NCBI GenBank assembly: GCA_008921705.1 | Contig: VFFE01007257.1 | Span: forward strand, 2,447,903 to 2,511,902 | Reading direction: 5' to 3' | Length of the DNA stretch: 64,000 bases | Source of the DNA: Burhinus oedicnemus | Taxonomy: Eukaryota > Chordata > Aves > Charadriiformes > Burhinidae | In this document: positions 24,901 through 38,034 of the stretch, piece by piece | Layout of the letters: every line of letters begins with the position of its first letter | Numbering within the stretch: position 1 is the stretch's first letter | Notes under the pieces: generated by a model | Seen by the model: the letters and a program-made list of their open reading frames with translations, nothing else | Databases searched by the model: none | What the model was told of the DNA's origin: nothing | Made by a program: the position numbers and the translations under genes

Positions 24901-27900
24901 TGCTTAAGTATTTCCAGCATCAGGACCATATATTGGGTGTTTAGTTACTTAATCCACATATTGTGGACAATTGCCTTTCTCACAGTGAACAAGAGACTGC
25001 TTTATCAGCAGGTTTAGCTTGTGTGAACATAGTGCTAATCAGCTCTGTGCAAAAAGTGGATAAAGGCACATCAAATAAGACCAAAATAATTTACTTTTTC
25101 TTTCCCTTTTTCTGTCCTAAACTATCAATAAACCAAACAAACTGAAATTTCACCACAGTTTAGTAATCTCTACTAAATTCCAAGTGAGTCAGCCCATCTT
25201 CAGTCAAAAGTGGAGCAGAAAAAATGTGACTAGAAAAAGATTAGAGTAGCTTCTTTTACACCCATTTCTCTTTTCCACTCAACTTGAGCTAATTACAAAC
25301 ATTGCAGAGCACACTTGAAAACAATACAATGATATATTCAAAAACCAAAACAAAAAGGCACTTTCTCATAGACCAAGACATTCATTCGTAAACAATCAAC
25401 AGAAAAAGCTATTTGAAAATTTATCGGAAGTTCTCCGAAATGGATATAAAAAACAGCTGCCCTCTCATTATTTCCTATGAATATACAAACGCAGAAAAAA
25501 ATTGCTGTCTTTTAAGATTCTGGAAGCCTCTTCCTTTAATAATTTATGTTGAAGGCTATGAGAGATGTTTAAGAAGCCTGTGCTTTTGTTTTCCAACTCT
25601 AAATATCTAGTTAGGAATCGAGTATCTCAGCAAGTACATGGCCACCACCTAAGTAGCTATACTATGAGCAACTACTGCAAGAAAATTCAAGAGTGTTCTG
25701 ACCCTTAGTTCAATCTTGCAAAATGTCTGTTCTCACTACTGTTGGATATACAAAAGTAGCATTAATGGAGTCTGGGGTGTGCAATTTCTCTGTGCATTAA
25801 CAGCATTAGAAGGGTTTTACTACGTACATCACGAATAGGTAAAGCATATCCAACATCCAAGTTTCTCATTATGGGAGATACTATATTAGATTGTTATTCA
25901 CAACAGGAGAATGTCACACTTTTCTGTGTACTCTAGTTCAGCACTTTTCTAATTTCACGGACCTCAATTTACATTTGTCAGTGTTTGAAGTTAGATGATA
26001 TTGGTCTACTCAGGAAATGAGTTAAAGGGGAGAGAGGTCATTCACCTTTTGGGCAGTACCATACTTTGATGATGCATAAATAAAGCACAGCATGAGTGTG
26101 TCAGCAAAAAATGGATGTCCTAAAGCCCTTTGATGCAAAGGATGATGTTTGTTAGAAACAGAAGGTTAAATGTGTAGAAACTGTAAGGCTGAACCGATGA
26201 TGTGAGGAGAATCTGGCAACCGTCTTAGCAGACGTCCACCTTGCCATTCACTGTGAGTTTACAGACATGAAGATTTCAATAGATTACCAATGCTGATTAG
26301 CAAATGTACATGGAAATTATATTTACAAGTTGAATTGCTAGCCGTCTGTGGTATATGAGCCCTAAGGAAATGGTATTCGTAATGGGCCTGATCCAAATGG
26401 GATTCAGATAAGACCCTCAGATGTTCATCTCCAATAAAGGGGCACCTGTGTTACCTACACTTACAGGTTCATACTACTAGACTGGGTTGTACGCATCGCC
26501 ACCTGTTACTTCAGGCTAGGAGATTTAGCAAATATTTTATTCTAAGCATTCAAAAACATTTTCCTAAAACTGAATGGTATACAGATAAAAATCCTTGGAT
26601 GCTTAACTGGATTTATCCAAATATTAACTTGAAAATGTTTCAGAACTTTTTCTGAGTTTCTGGCGAGGCTTCATTCACATTCATGGCTGCAGTTTAGAAT
26701 CAGCTGAGGTTACACGCTATCTTACCAAGGCATCTATACACCTGAATGAAAATTAACACATTCTTATGCACTCCTGCCTTTCTATTTGGACTTTGTCAAT
26801 GGCTTGAATGAGCACAAAAGTGTAACATCAGAGCTTACACGCACAAAAAAGAAGTCATAAACATGCCACAGGTAAGCTGCCCAACAGTACCTGGCAGACA
26901 ACCTTGGGCACACAGTTTTAGACCTTTACACTTAAGCTTTTGTAAGTCTAACAAGTAAAGAAGATTTTCACTTACATACCACATTTTCCATCTATTATAC
27001 AGCAATACAGACTTCGCAAAAGAAAGTAAAATCTTAAACCAGACACAAAAGTCAGAAGAACAGTGAAGTTTTGAGTTAGAACAATGAATTCATTAAACCA
27101 AACAAACAAAACCCTAAACTGTTAAAACAAGGCATTTGAATAGCAACAACTGTTAAAATGAGCTCTGAAATCTCCATGCAACATGAGATTTTTATTGGCA
27201 AACAATTAAATCTCTCTTTAAGTGCACTTTCTCTGTAGAACCTAATTTATAATCTTATCAGGCATGTCTCTCAGAAGAATTTGCTAGTAGTCTAAGTCTT
27301 TATCTGCACAATGCAGAATACTAACAATTGTCTTGTATGTTTGTTTCCAATGTCAAAGACTGAAATTCCAATTTAAGGTTCTGACTGCTTTCAGAATTTG
27401 ATATTATTTTTAAAGTGCTGCCACTTTTGTTCACATGGTATGTCAGAAAAAGAAAATGTAAGAATAAAAAACCTGTGTTGATGGTAAGAAAGGAGAAAGG
27501 TGATGTACGCAGGAATCAGCTTGCTATAGCTCATTTGCTGTTTTATCATTTTCCTGTTACCCTCCAGGGCCCTATTTTGTTTCAGCCCTACTCATTAGGA
27601 TTTAAGTTCTACAATAAGCATTAAGGTAAAGGAAGTTAGAGGCAAGGTGGAAATTAACAGTGTGCACTTTATGTATATTGCATCCGACTATAAATTTTTG
27701 AAACTTGTATGCCTACACATACAACTCTGGCTGCTGTGTATTTTGGAGTGCCTAGTTCTTGCATCTCACTGTCTTTGGTTTTTCTAGAAATCTACAATAG
27801 CTTAATCTTTCCTAGCCATAGACCTATACCACAGTGTACATTTATAATGAGAATAATAGATAATAATAATTTCAAGCAAATAGTTTTAATTCTAGGAACT

Positions 27901-28180
27901 GCTAACCTACCTCTTTTTTCACTTTAGCAGAATTCACAAGAGAACAAAGAGATTTTTTTTAGCAAGCAAATCATATAGCTCTGCATTGTTATTTCCTTCC
28001 ATTCCCCCCAGTCCAAGCTCTTAAATTCTTTAAGAAATGGAACCACAGCAGTGACACACAGTACTAGCCTAGAGAATATTTATTTCATTTAACTTTTTTT
28101 TTTAATCCCACATAAAATCCTGCTAATTCTTTCAACATAAATAGGACATATTACTATTCTAAGCTTCCACTCCCCTTTTA
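21940..28180. other. Long AT-rich non-coding stretch, no gene seen
   Basis: Unique-looking sequence with no LINE tail, LTR edge or RNA gene that I recognise. A strong polypyrimidine tract with acceptor-like TTAG ends at 22407, but no donor follows at a plausible distance. A 20-base imperfect palindrome (CTGATCC, AAATG, GGATTCAG) lies at about 26388-26407, in a context that recalls the sauropsid foldback repeats described elsewhere in this window. Confidence 0.5.
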
Positions 28181-28189
28181 TTTTGCTCT

Positions 28190-28268
28190 GAACACCTGAT
28201 GGTTAATTCCCAGTTGAGATAATTAGTCCTTGGTTATCACCAGTTGTTGTTACCTGTTCAACTTGTAA
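28190..28268. promoter_or_regulatory. E-box and homeodomain word cluster
   Basis: CACCTG at 28193-28198, CAGTTG at 28211-28216 and again at 28241-28246, plus TAATTAG at about 28220, fall within some 60 bases. bHLH proteins bind CANNTG, so a cluster is compatible with a regulatory element. The evidence is motif density only. Confidence 0.15.
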
Positions 28269-28279
28269 ATGTCTACAAA

Positions 28280-31200
28280 TTTGAGTTTTCCAATTAGCAT
28301 CATAAGATCCCTATAGCATACAGCCAGGGTGTATTTTTTTTCCACAAGGCAAATCACTTTTCACTTACACACTCTGCCTATTGAGTCTCATTTGGTAATG
28401 GTGCTTTAAAAATTATAGTGTTTTTCACAGAATAGACTTGTCATTGCCCTACCTCCTATCAAGCCCAGATGGCTGCTACTATAAAGGAGAGAAAAACAGA
28501 AAAGGGAATTAAATGAAACCTTCTCCTTAATAAGTATCCAAGTCAATTTAAATAGTTCCATTTCATTTTTACATCAGAGTCATGCCCTAGTATTAAGGCA
28601 TGAAGAACATTCTCAGTGTGCTAATAAGCCCCATGACATGTTGAACTGACATTTCAGGAAGCAGAACAAGCTGCAGTTTATTTTTAACTTCTATAGTACA
28701 AAGCTGTAGGTAAACTGCATTAGAGACAGTGGCCCAGTGCATTAGATCTCGGTTGACTTCCAGCTGAACAAAACGAGGTGGCCTTCTAACTAAAACCAAC
28801 ACAAAATAATACCTGAAATTTGGAGCAGGTACTTCTGCAAGCACCATTTTAAATCCTCAAAGCACGTGATGCAGAGATCACCCAGTATCTTAGTAATAGT
28901 TTCACTTTGTTCTCTGTTATGCCTGCAGAGGTTTTATGGCCCTTCAAGGGAGGTGGTCGGTACACATCCTAAGCCTGAAGTTCTGCATTAAAAATGAGCT
29001 CCAACACTTTATGTGGGAGTATATCATAGAACCTCTGATAACATCTTTTAAGCCTTCCCTCAGTGTTACACAGTGTCTCTGCAAATGTGAGCAGAGATCC
29101 CAGATACAGAAAGTGGAAACTGCTGGCCTCGAAAGGTGGAAAAGTTTGTGCCCTTTGGGAGCCAACCTCCTCCACTTCCTCTGGATGTGCTGAGAATGGG
29201 CCAATGCAATCATTGAATCACGAGCAGATACAGCAAGAAAGAATCTCACTTCAGAGACCTGTGTGGCTTACTATTAAGGATGAAACCTTTTCGGTAAATC
29301 ACCAGTTCTCACTGACTCGTTATTTCATGTTTGCGCATCCTACCCATGGGGACGTCTGTGAGGATTTTCTTGTACTGTAGCTGGAGTTTCAAGACAGGTT
29401 TGGTGACAAAGACAATACTCTCTAAAAGCAGTGTTTCCTCTAAATGGAATTATTTTCAAGACACTCGTATAGCTACATATAGCTGTGTAAGTGAGGTTTA
29501 GGATATATCTAGGAGCATCAACAATGCTATCAACAGAGAGGTACTGAAAGGTAAAAACACTACCTTCTGAGCCTGAAACTAAATAACCCAATGAAAGACT
29601 TTATGAATACTAGAAAACAAATGGTTTCATTGTGGAATACTGGGAAACAAATTGTTTATTCCTAGCCTGTACTAATGACAAATCACAATACTCTGCTGGC
29701 TAGAACAGATGTTAACAAACTCACCTGCACTTTTGTCTTGTCCCCACTTACCTACCTTAGGGCAGGGAGTAGAGCTCAGACTCTCAGATACATTTTGGCA
29801 TCAAATTCCCTTTGAAATTGAGTCGTTAGATTCCTAACTGGTTTTGAGAATCTGGGTTTAAATGGGGATACAGTGTCTGCTTATTGCTTTGTGTCTGGAG
29901 CCTATGAATCAGATAGACTCACACACAGTGGAATAGGATTATTACTACACGGCATGGGCAGGCAGTAGCAGTCACGATCTAGCCCTTTGAGATCAAGACA
30001 GCAAGAAATTCATGAAGATTTAAAGTAGTTAAAGGAGTTTATTTTCCAGGTGGGAAATCCAGGTGTCAGAAAGAAAGTAACTATAAATTTTCAACCCAGC
30101 CTTCCACATAAAATGTAAAGCCATTTGGAGCACGCGGAAAGCTCAGTATGAACTACGGCTGATAGCTGGTGCAAGGTATGGTCAGTGGTTTTAAATGATT
30201 GATGGAGCTATCTCTGCACTAAAGTACTAAGGTTGGAATAGAAGAAAAAAATTGAGATCTGTTATAATGGCACTTTATACCTTTTTTTCTTCCTCTGATG
30301 GTCAAACAGAGTTCAGTTGTACAGAACAATTGTTACTTTGTACCAGTGATACCTATGGTAGCTCTCCATACATCTGTTAGAGAACTTTATGACAATAAAC
30401 AGAGTAATACTGCATGTGGAGATGGTTTAAAATGTCTCCTAATTTATTATTCTCTTTAGAAAGGAAAGAAAGTAAAGCATATTCAAACTGGTTTGGTTTT
30501 TTTAGTTGAAGAAATGTATATGTGAATAAATACTCAATGTTGTGCTTTATTCGTATTTAAATACTCAAAAGAGCTTTAAGGTATACCAATGAGTCATTTC
30601 AGCTCAACAGATTTATTACCGTTCACTTGTAAGAATTTGGGGGTTTCCCCTACAAGATCATGTAAAATAGTCTGGTACAGCTAGGAAACTCAAACCCAAG
30701 CTGAAGTAACAGCATGGTGCAGATACTCCGGGCAGTCACTCCTTTCTTTTCCTTTTCAAATACCAGAACCATGTGAGTTTTCAACAAAGTATCAGATACT
30801 TTAATATAATTTTCCTGAAATCAGTGACACTGCTCAAGGACTATTCTATATGAAAAAGACAGATGAACAAGTGCTGAAGGAACAGACTACCAAATACCCT
30901 CTAAGAAACAGTACGACACACTGACTCTATTTATACTCAGCTCTGAGATCAGTGTATTAGCTGACTGGCATTTCTCTTGCTGAGAAAAGATCAATGAAGA
31001 AAAGATCAGCTGAAGAAAGATCGATGGTGACCAGACAAACCATTAATACATAAGAAAAGAGATTTTGCTTGGAGAAATAGCACATTACCCTGAGGCTCAA
31101 GCTCAGACTTGATCATTCATACGTCTTACATGTTGACCTGGATTGTCACTCCAATAAACTGCAAGCCCTGCAAGAACGGGGTAAGAACGAGCTCCATGCT

Positions 31201-33590
31201 GGACAGAGTTGCAGATAGACATAACAACAGCGAGGCAAAACAAGACAGAATAAGGTAATAAATAGTTATGCCACATGTGAAAAGGTAGCCCTCTGTTTCT
31301 ACAAGTGGAGATTTCTCACATGCTTTTCTAGCAAAATGGAGCTATTCCTGATAACCTAGGATTTGGTATTCCTATTCTGAGGTCTGCAGGTCCTCCTGCA
31401 ATTGTAATATCTGAATGACGTCTAGTTTCTGTTTAAATACTGTCACAAGCACTCACAGTGTCACATGCATCTCACTCTTACTCCTTTCTGTAGGGAGAGA
31501 ATTGTATTACATTATGCTGGATTGTACTGTTGGAGAAAGGGGGTTTTGTTTTGTTTTGTTATCTTCCACTTAGAGTACTGAAACTGTAGATGGTCACTAT
31601 TCTCAAATTGCCTGAAAAAAAAAGCTCTCTTTCAGTCATAAACTTCTGCAAAACCCCAAAAATAAGGAAAAACTCAGATAAATAAGAATACATGCCAGAA
31701 TGTGTATTCTTACAAAAGAATTCTGCGATAATAGAGAAATGAGGTGCTCAGAGGAAAGTGCCGGGTGCTGAGGAAAAAGCTTTGATGTTTTTGATACATT
31801 AAAGGAGTTGTTAAAGAGCAGTTCACCTGTGGATATTGCCAAGGAGAGGTAGCAGTACTGTACTGATCATGTTTTAAAGTGCTGCTCTGTGTTAAGAATA
31901 AACAGCACAACAGCTTTAACCAGAGTGTCCTGCTGTTTCAACAGTAGAAAATAGCTTGAGATGAGAGTGTAAGCTTCGTTTGGAGCAAAGTTCCAGCTTT
32001 TCCAGAATAAAGGAGGAGCTTTTACTCTAATATATTTGCAGCTGATGTTACTGCACCATCTCTTTGAAGTTGCACAGGATCACACCCGTCACTGGCTGCT
32101 AACTTGCTGCACTGCTGACAGAGGGATGCTAACTGCACAAGGGGAACTGTGGGTCATTTGGGGGAAAGCCCCAAAAAGGCAGTTGAACCTATGTTTTGGT
32201 GAAAAAAATGGATTTTGAAAGAAAAACAAAAAAACCCAAGTGGGGGTAGAGATGTGTGTTTAGCAATGAGTTGTCAGCATCTTCCAGAGCAAAAGGGGAA
32301 TTTCAAAATAATGCCTGAGTGTTTCTAGGATTATAAACATCAGATCAAGTTCTGGGAACACTGAATTTCACCTGATGGATTTGATTAAAAAAACTCCAAA
32401 ACATACCATGCAAACACAGGTGTACTCCCCCGGGTTAAGTGACTATCCTTCGCTATTTGTCCTAGGAACCAGATATAAAATCCTAACCTGTCTAATATTT
32501 ATTTAAGATGGCATGCTATGGATTATGATAAAGTAATTTTTGGACACATAGTTAATATGTACCTGGAGCCAACACACACTGTCTTAATGTGACTGCCACA
32601 GGTACCCAATGAAACTATTAATTAAATCAAGCCTTACTCAATTCTGTGGTTAAAAGGAAAGTAACCTGGTTTATAAATCTAATCTCATATCACTAGGTAA
32701 TGGCTATCCCTTGCTTATTAAATTTTTGCTACTGTTATCAAAAGAAAAAAATCAGATTAAATTTGAAGTATTGCTTTAACAATGTTTCAAGAATGCTTTT
32801 ACAATACCTGGACCTTCCCCACTGTTTCTTTCCATTGCAAAGTTTCATGGGAAAAATCAAGAGAAATAATTCAGTATTATAGGAGGACAATTCAGAAAGC
32901 ACAGAATATAAATAAAAGTGTTTTTCCTGATTCTCTTCCTATTGCTACCTACTCCAAGGTGGGGTGAAAAATCTTGGTACAGCAAGAATTTCCTGAACCA
33001 GTAATATTTTTAAAAAACACATATTTTTACGTGATACATATTTTAACATATAATATAAGTACCTTAGGAAACAATGAAGAATTATGCAAAATTAATTTGA
33101 ACCAATTTTTGGTAAAATGCCAAGACCCACATTTTTCAAAACCCCCCACCCAAAACTGTTCACACACTGAAGGCCTGTGCTCTTGTTCTGTTTGTCTAGC
33201 TACACATGTAGCTAACCTGCACTGCACTTCTAGCAGGTTTTCACAGAGCCCATGGCTGGGCTCCAGCTGGTCATTGAACTTTGCAAGTTTTTCTCATCTG
33301 GTAAGTGTAGCAGTGTCCCAGATACCCCAGACAGACGCTGGGAATAATCTTTAAGAAGAGAAGGGTAACAGGATGGTAGCTGTAAGATAGTATGATTACT
33401 TCAGCTAACAATGTGCACTACTAACAGTTTCGGATCTCTTTAATATATTATTTTTGCATTTTTTGGGCACTGTTCTTCAGTACCCATTATGGGAACGGGT
33501 CTTGCTGGTGAATTTGAAGGAGGAGAATAAGCAGTTTCATATCCCATGAACTCTGAGAGTCTTTTTTGCTTTTGTTCAGATTTCAGCACA
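28280..33590. other. Non-coding stretch, no gene seen
   Basis: AT-rich sequence. Overlapping frames on both strands at 28936-29380 mirror one another, so at most one could be real, and none shows a domain. (TTTTG)3 lies at 31544-31560. The words around 29810-29860 (TTAGATTCCTAACTGG, GAGAATCTGGG) recall a common sauropsid repeat, but the match is too short to call. Confidence 0.5.
30980..31026 (+). repeat. Short imperfect tandem repeat, about 15-bp unit x3
   Basis: Three successive units of the form TGA(A)GAAA(A)GATCR follow each other directly, with lengths of 14, 16 and 14 bases. The differences are small indels and substitutions. It is probably a local slippage product. Confidence 0.6.
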
Positions 33591-33599
33591 ACTTAGTGG

Positions 33600-33668
33600 G
33601 TGAAATCCAAACCTCTTTCAAGTCAGTGGGAGTTTTGTCATGGATTCAAAGAGGCAGAGCTTCTTTGT
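33600..33668. repeat. Foldback (inverted-repeat) element remnant
   Basis: The stretch begins GTGAAATCC and contains CTCTTTCAAGTCAGTGGGAG, followed by TCATGGATTCAAAGAGG. CTCTTTCAAGTC pairs with GGATTCAAAGAG over most positions, so the centre can form a hairpin. Palindromes built from GTGAAATCC and CARTGGGAGTTTTG words are common in sauropsid genomes and are usually taken to be short non-autonomous DNA elements. That attribution is from memory. Confidence 0.45.
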
Positions 33669-33679
33669 GAGGATAAGCT

Positions 33680-34090
33680 GGAGCTCCATTTTGCCAAACT
33701 CCACATGACCAAAACGCATTGTTCATTTATAGCTGCCTTGATCACAAATATGTCTCATTTTACTTTACTCTGAGTCACTCCCCTGAAGTTTTAACTTACA
33801 TATTTATTGTTGATTCAAATATCTAGCTAACAATGACAGTCTGACTTAATTTTGCCATTTGTAATTTTTAAGCAGACCGTTAGGAAGAGAAGCATTTAAT
33901 AAAGTTTTCATTCTTTCTGGATAAAACTCGAAGCTACCTCGCCAAAAGTCCTATGGCTTTGCCTTTATTGCAATAAATTATTTCCATACTCTCTTGTCAG
34001 GGGTTTATCAGCTACCTAGCACAAGAAAACACTCCTTGATTTGGCTCCAGTCAGAGTTCGCAGGCAGATAGCTAGCTCAGGGAAACCACA
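33680..34090. other. Non-coding stretch, no gene seen
   Basis: AT-rich unique DNA without a repeat edge or a plausible frame. Confidence 0.5.
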
Positions 34091-34099
34091 CACCCCATT

Positions 34100-34265
34100 C
34101 ATTTTTCGGGGGAGTTCTAGCTCAGCCGACAGTTAACCTCAAAAGCTGAATTCATAGCAGAAACTTCACAGTGCATTTTAATACGGCATTCAGTTTAATT
34201 AGCGCTTGGGCAATTCCTTTTGTTCTCGTAAACAACAGTAAGATTTGACAAGGCAGAGAAGAGAG
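34100..34265. promoter_or_regulatory. Candidate conserved non-coding element with TAATTA, SOX-like and forkhead words
   Basis: TAATTA lies at 34196-34201, a SOX-like CCTTTTGTTC at 34216-34225 and GTAAACAA (forkhead) at 34228-34235, so three different core motifs fall within 40 bases of unique sequence. This is an inference from motif content; I have no conservation evidence. Confidence 0.22.
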
Positions 34266-34269
34266 TATA

Positions 34270-37200
34270 TTTGTTGCTTTCATATGTCACTCAAACTAGC
34301 CCATCACCATTCCCAAACTAATACTTCTTTACACGAACTTCTGCTAAAGAGTGTTAGATTTTTAAGTCTGAAACTGGCAGGTTTTCCCAGGGTTGCATCT
34401 GATATCAAAATCAAGGTTTATTAACATTACAAAGAGCACTGCTGTCCTGTAGTGCCCCTTTTATCATTCTAAGCAGCTGCCTTGAGGCAATGCGTTTAAC
34501 CTTGGGAAATGGGAGAGGAATTCTGGGAAGCCAGAAATCTTTGACAGCTCAAGCCTTTTACCTCATCCAAAACCTGCTCTACGGCTTCAGCTCCCACACT
34601 GAAAAAAGATGAGACCCTTATTTTCATTTGATGTTTATCTATTCTATTCATTGCACTTAAAATCGAAAGATAGGACGGCATTTACTTACAGTGATCTTCC
34701 ATTTGTGCTTCAAGCACACCAGTGATGAAAATTTTCCTTTTCTCTACTGAGACTCCTATCAGAAAGGTAGTGCTGGGGGATGTGTGTGTGTGTTGAGGGC
34801 ACACCGAACAAAAGCCCAAACCATTTAGCAGTGTGCTAAATTTTTAAAAATAGTTCTTCAGGTTATTTTATTCCTACCTGTTTTATGATAAATTTCACAT
34901 TACATTTTGCTATTTCATCACCTGTTGCAATAGCAAAGGAACTGTCACTGGTTCAGTTATGAGCCCTTATTTGTCAGGGTTTAGGGCTAGGCTGTAAAGA
35001 CAGAATTCATTTTGATGTTTCACATATCAATTCTCACTTCATACACAGCTTTTTTTCTTCCAGAAGGTCCCAAAGTATTTCCTAAGCTACACATGAATAT
35101 AACCTTTGAAATTCAGCTAATTCCACAGTTTCTGGCTGGCCCACGGCATATTGCAAAACACTAAAGCAGTGTGGATACAAATTAACCATCAGACGTTAAA
35201 CAAACATCTACAGTTTTAAAGTTTGGTATAGCATCTCTCAAGCAAATAAAACCCAAGTTCTTTTTCCCTGCAGTTTCTGATGAAAATGAATACAATAAGC
35301 TATGCCGTTCAGGGCCAAATTCAGAAGAGAGAATCTGCAGATCATCTAAGGGAGAGAGGGAATTATGCTTTACCTTAGAGGAAAATTAGACTTCTCTGCT
35401 TTCCTAGGGTATATTTACATGGCACGGTATAGTACTTTTCCTCCTTCTCAGCAGGAAATACTAGCCTTGGCAGAAGTCAGCGTTAGCTAACTACACTACT
35501 TTTGCAGCCATTTGTAGCCTGCTACTCCATCTGAAGTCAGGTATCTTGGTACAAAGCAAGAGTGAGCAGACAGATCAAAATTGGCATTTTAGCCCTCTAA
35601 GCTCAGGGGACATGGTCTGTGCTCTTTCTATTCATAGCTATCTCCACCTAATGAGATTTTGCTCTTATTCAGGTGAATTGCTCAGCTGCTCTGACCATAA
35701 GCAGCTTATTGTTTTACTCGAGTTGTATGAAAATGTTTCATCCAGCCAATTCCATCTTGACACATGTTATTGGCCCAGCAGCGTGTCTGGACTCTGACAG
35801 ATCACAGTGTAATTCCAACTGTATAAGGATCCTTCTCACTGAAGTATTTTACAGGGCAGCAAGTCCATTTCAAAATCACAAGTGAAACATTGTCTTCACA
35901 GAAGCGTGGGACCTATTTATATGTTTGCATCTAAAACTGGAGTTCCTAATCAATGCTCAGTCAATAAATTAATCTTTAGGTCTCTTCTACAATAGTACAT
36001 GTGCCTGCAGGCTGTTATTTTGACTACCCTATCCACAGTCTATGCCTCCTCTGATGAAGAGGCAACAGTACAAGAGCTCATCTTCTCTTGCAATAGTATG
36101 GTCCGGTCACATTTAACCATCATATTTATATCCCCATTTCCTTTTGTTTCAGCCATTTCCCTTGAAGTAACTTGAATGGATGATTAGTGCCACCTCTCCA
36201 ATTTCCCTCCCCATCTGAGAAGGCAAGACATTCATCTAAGAAGGGAGACCCCTGTTAAAGACAGAGAAATTTCTCTCTGACCGGCTTAGCATTTCTATGA
36301 ACTATTAACAAGCACCGACCCACTGGCAAGGTAATGTTTCTGGTAAAACTGAAGTCCAAACAGCTCCAATGTATTAAATATATCTTGAATATTTTTGCAA
36401 GCAGCAGGTTACTTTGCAGCATCCTGGTAATTCATTCCATACTCCTTCTCTCTGTAGTCTCAACTAGCTAAGTTATGGTTTTTTCATTACCCCTCTTAAA
36501 ATCAGATCTGCTTCGTGTTCGTACATGAAAAGTGATGTATGTATGCATAAACACTCAACATCCATAAGAATAACTTCTTATCACTGTTGTAAAAGTGTAT
36601 CACTGATTTATATACCATCAGTGCATTATAATAAATATTTTACTATTTTATGTACATACTCATATAGCATATAAACAAAATATATTTAAGGAAAGCTGAG
36701 GCTATGAAATCAAACATTTGGAAGTTGCTACTCCACTTTTCTTTGAATTGTCCTTTCAACCTTACTCCAGCCCTTTTCATGGTATAATATAGCCTTTACT
36801 TACATCATTTTAAAGTACTTATTCACACAAAGGGTCTTGGGGACTCCTTCAGAATACATGTTTCTTCTATAGTAGACACATAAGGCACAGTTATCACTCC
36901 ATAGGGGACGATTGCAACTTGACAAAGTAGGGTGAGTTTTACATCAATTATCCTGAAAAAGACAAGTATTACATTGTTTCATGCCATGTGTACTGCAGTG
37001 GCCTCAGCACTCTGCTTTGGGACCTATATGAATATCTGCTGCTTTGTCACAGTTTGAAGCATTTTGCTTCTAACAGTCATTACCAGCAGAAAGATCAGTA
37101 ATGCAGTTGCCCATGCCAGCAGCTTTCATGTTAACATTTTCTAAGAAAGTAAATGACCGTAGGAGCTTCAATTAGGGTTGTCCTTTAACTTTCAGAGATT

Positions 37201-37285
37201 TCATTTTGGTAGGTCTGATGTCCTTCTACTTAGCTCTCACCACCTGCTCATAAATGCTTCTCACATTGCCAACTCAATTGGTGGC
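34270..37285. other. Non-coding stretch, no gene seen
   Basis: Unique AT-rich DNA. A (TG)6 run lies at 34781-34792. The 36590-36700 part is especially AT-rich, with many TATA and ATAAAT words. No recognisable gene or repeat edge. Confidence 0.5.
34781..34792 (+). repeat. (TG)6 microsatellite
   Basis: Six uninterrupted TG units, followed by TTGAGG. Short dinucleotide run. Confidence 0.9.
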
Positions 37286-37289
37286 ACTT

Positions 37290-37580
37290 GTCTGCTTGGT
37301 CAAACACCTAGGTGTACTGTTCAATGAGGAACGCAGCTTTGAGGCTGACATTTGACACATTATCAAGCTATCTTATTACCACTTTAGGGATGTGACCAGA
37401 TTAAAATGTCTGCTTTCACATGCAGATGCCAAGATCCTTGTTCATGCTGTCATTACGTCCAGACTTGAGTAGTGCAATTCACTTTACTGTTTTCTAAGGA
37501 ACAAAGCTTGCGATGTCACATCCTTCCAAACTCACTTTTTGCAGAGATTTATGGCTATACCCTATTTGATGCCCCATACA
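37290..37580 (+). pseudogene. Ancient L2/CR1-superfamily LINE reverse-transcriptase fragment
   Basis: Read in the frame starting at 37299, the translation begins VKHLGVLFNEERSFEADI. After a stop it continues with YHFRDVTRLKCLLSHADAKI, LVHAVITSRLE, a second stop, and CNSLYCFL. This is the region after the RT catalytic core in L2-type LINEs, where LGV(I/L)F, HLRN, (D/A)AE.LVHAF and SRLDYCNSLL follow in that order. The frame survives for about 280 bases with only two stops, TGA at 37353-37355 and TAG at 37470-37472, and no frameshift that I can see. The 5' and 3' parts of the element are gone. It is dead and no longer a gene. The exact clade (L2, CR1 or Rex1-like) cannot be set by eye. Confidence 0.7.
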
Positions 37581-38034
37581 TTCGAGAAATACCAGTTACA
37601 TGAGAGTGGAATACTGTGAAATAATTGAACATATAACATTGCAGTAGAGGCCAATTTATTTTATCTTTTTTTCTTTTCTTTGTAATCTTATATATGTCTT
37701 ACACACAAAATAGGCCAAATACAACCTTTTTTTAAATCAATTGTCTCAATGGCATTTTACTAAGACTAGGGATGAAATTAATGTATTTATGACATATATA
37801 CTTCAAATACTTTAGTGACAGAAACAGTCTCTTAGGATTAAGCACTTCATTATCATACCTTTTTATGAAAAAAAGAAATCTAAATTTTAAAAATAAATGG
37901 AACTTTCATATTCCTCCCTAAATTCTAAGGCACAGATTGCATATATGGTTCTTGAATTTAGAGAAAAGTTTCAGTTTTGGGAAAAGTAATTCATTTTGTT
38001 GCCTCTAACCTTGCCCTCTTCTGATCCTAGAGGT

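Noticed and set aside
28936..29380. Frames of 68-105 codons on both strands
   Set aside because: They mirror each other on the same DNA and have no recognisable domain or splice pattern.
29805..29865. TTAGATTCCTAACTGG and GAATCTGGG words like a known sauropsid repeat
   Set aside because: Suggestive only; no boundaries or second arm could be found.
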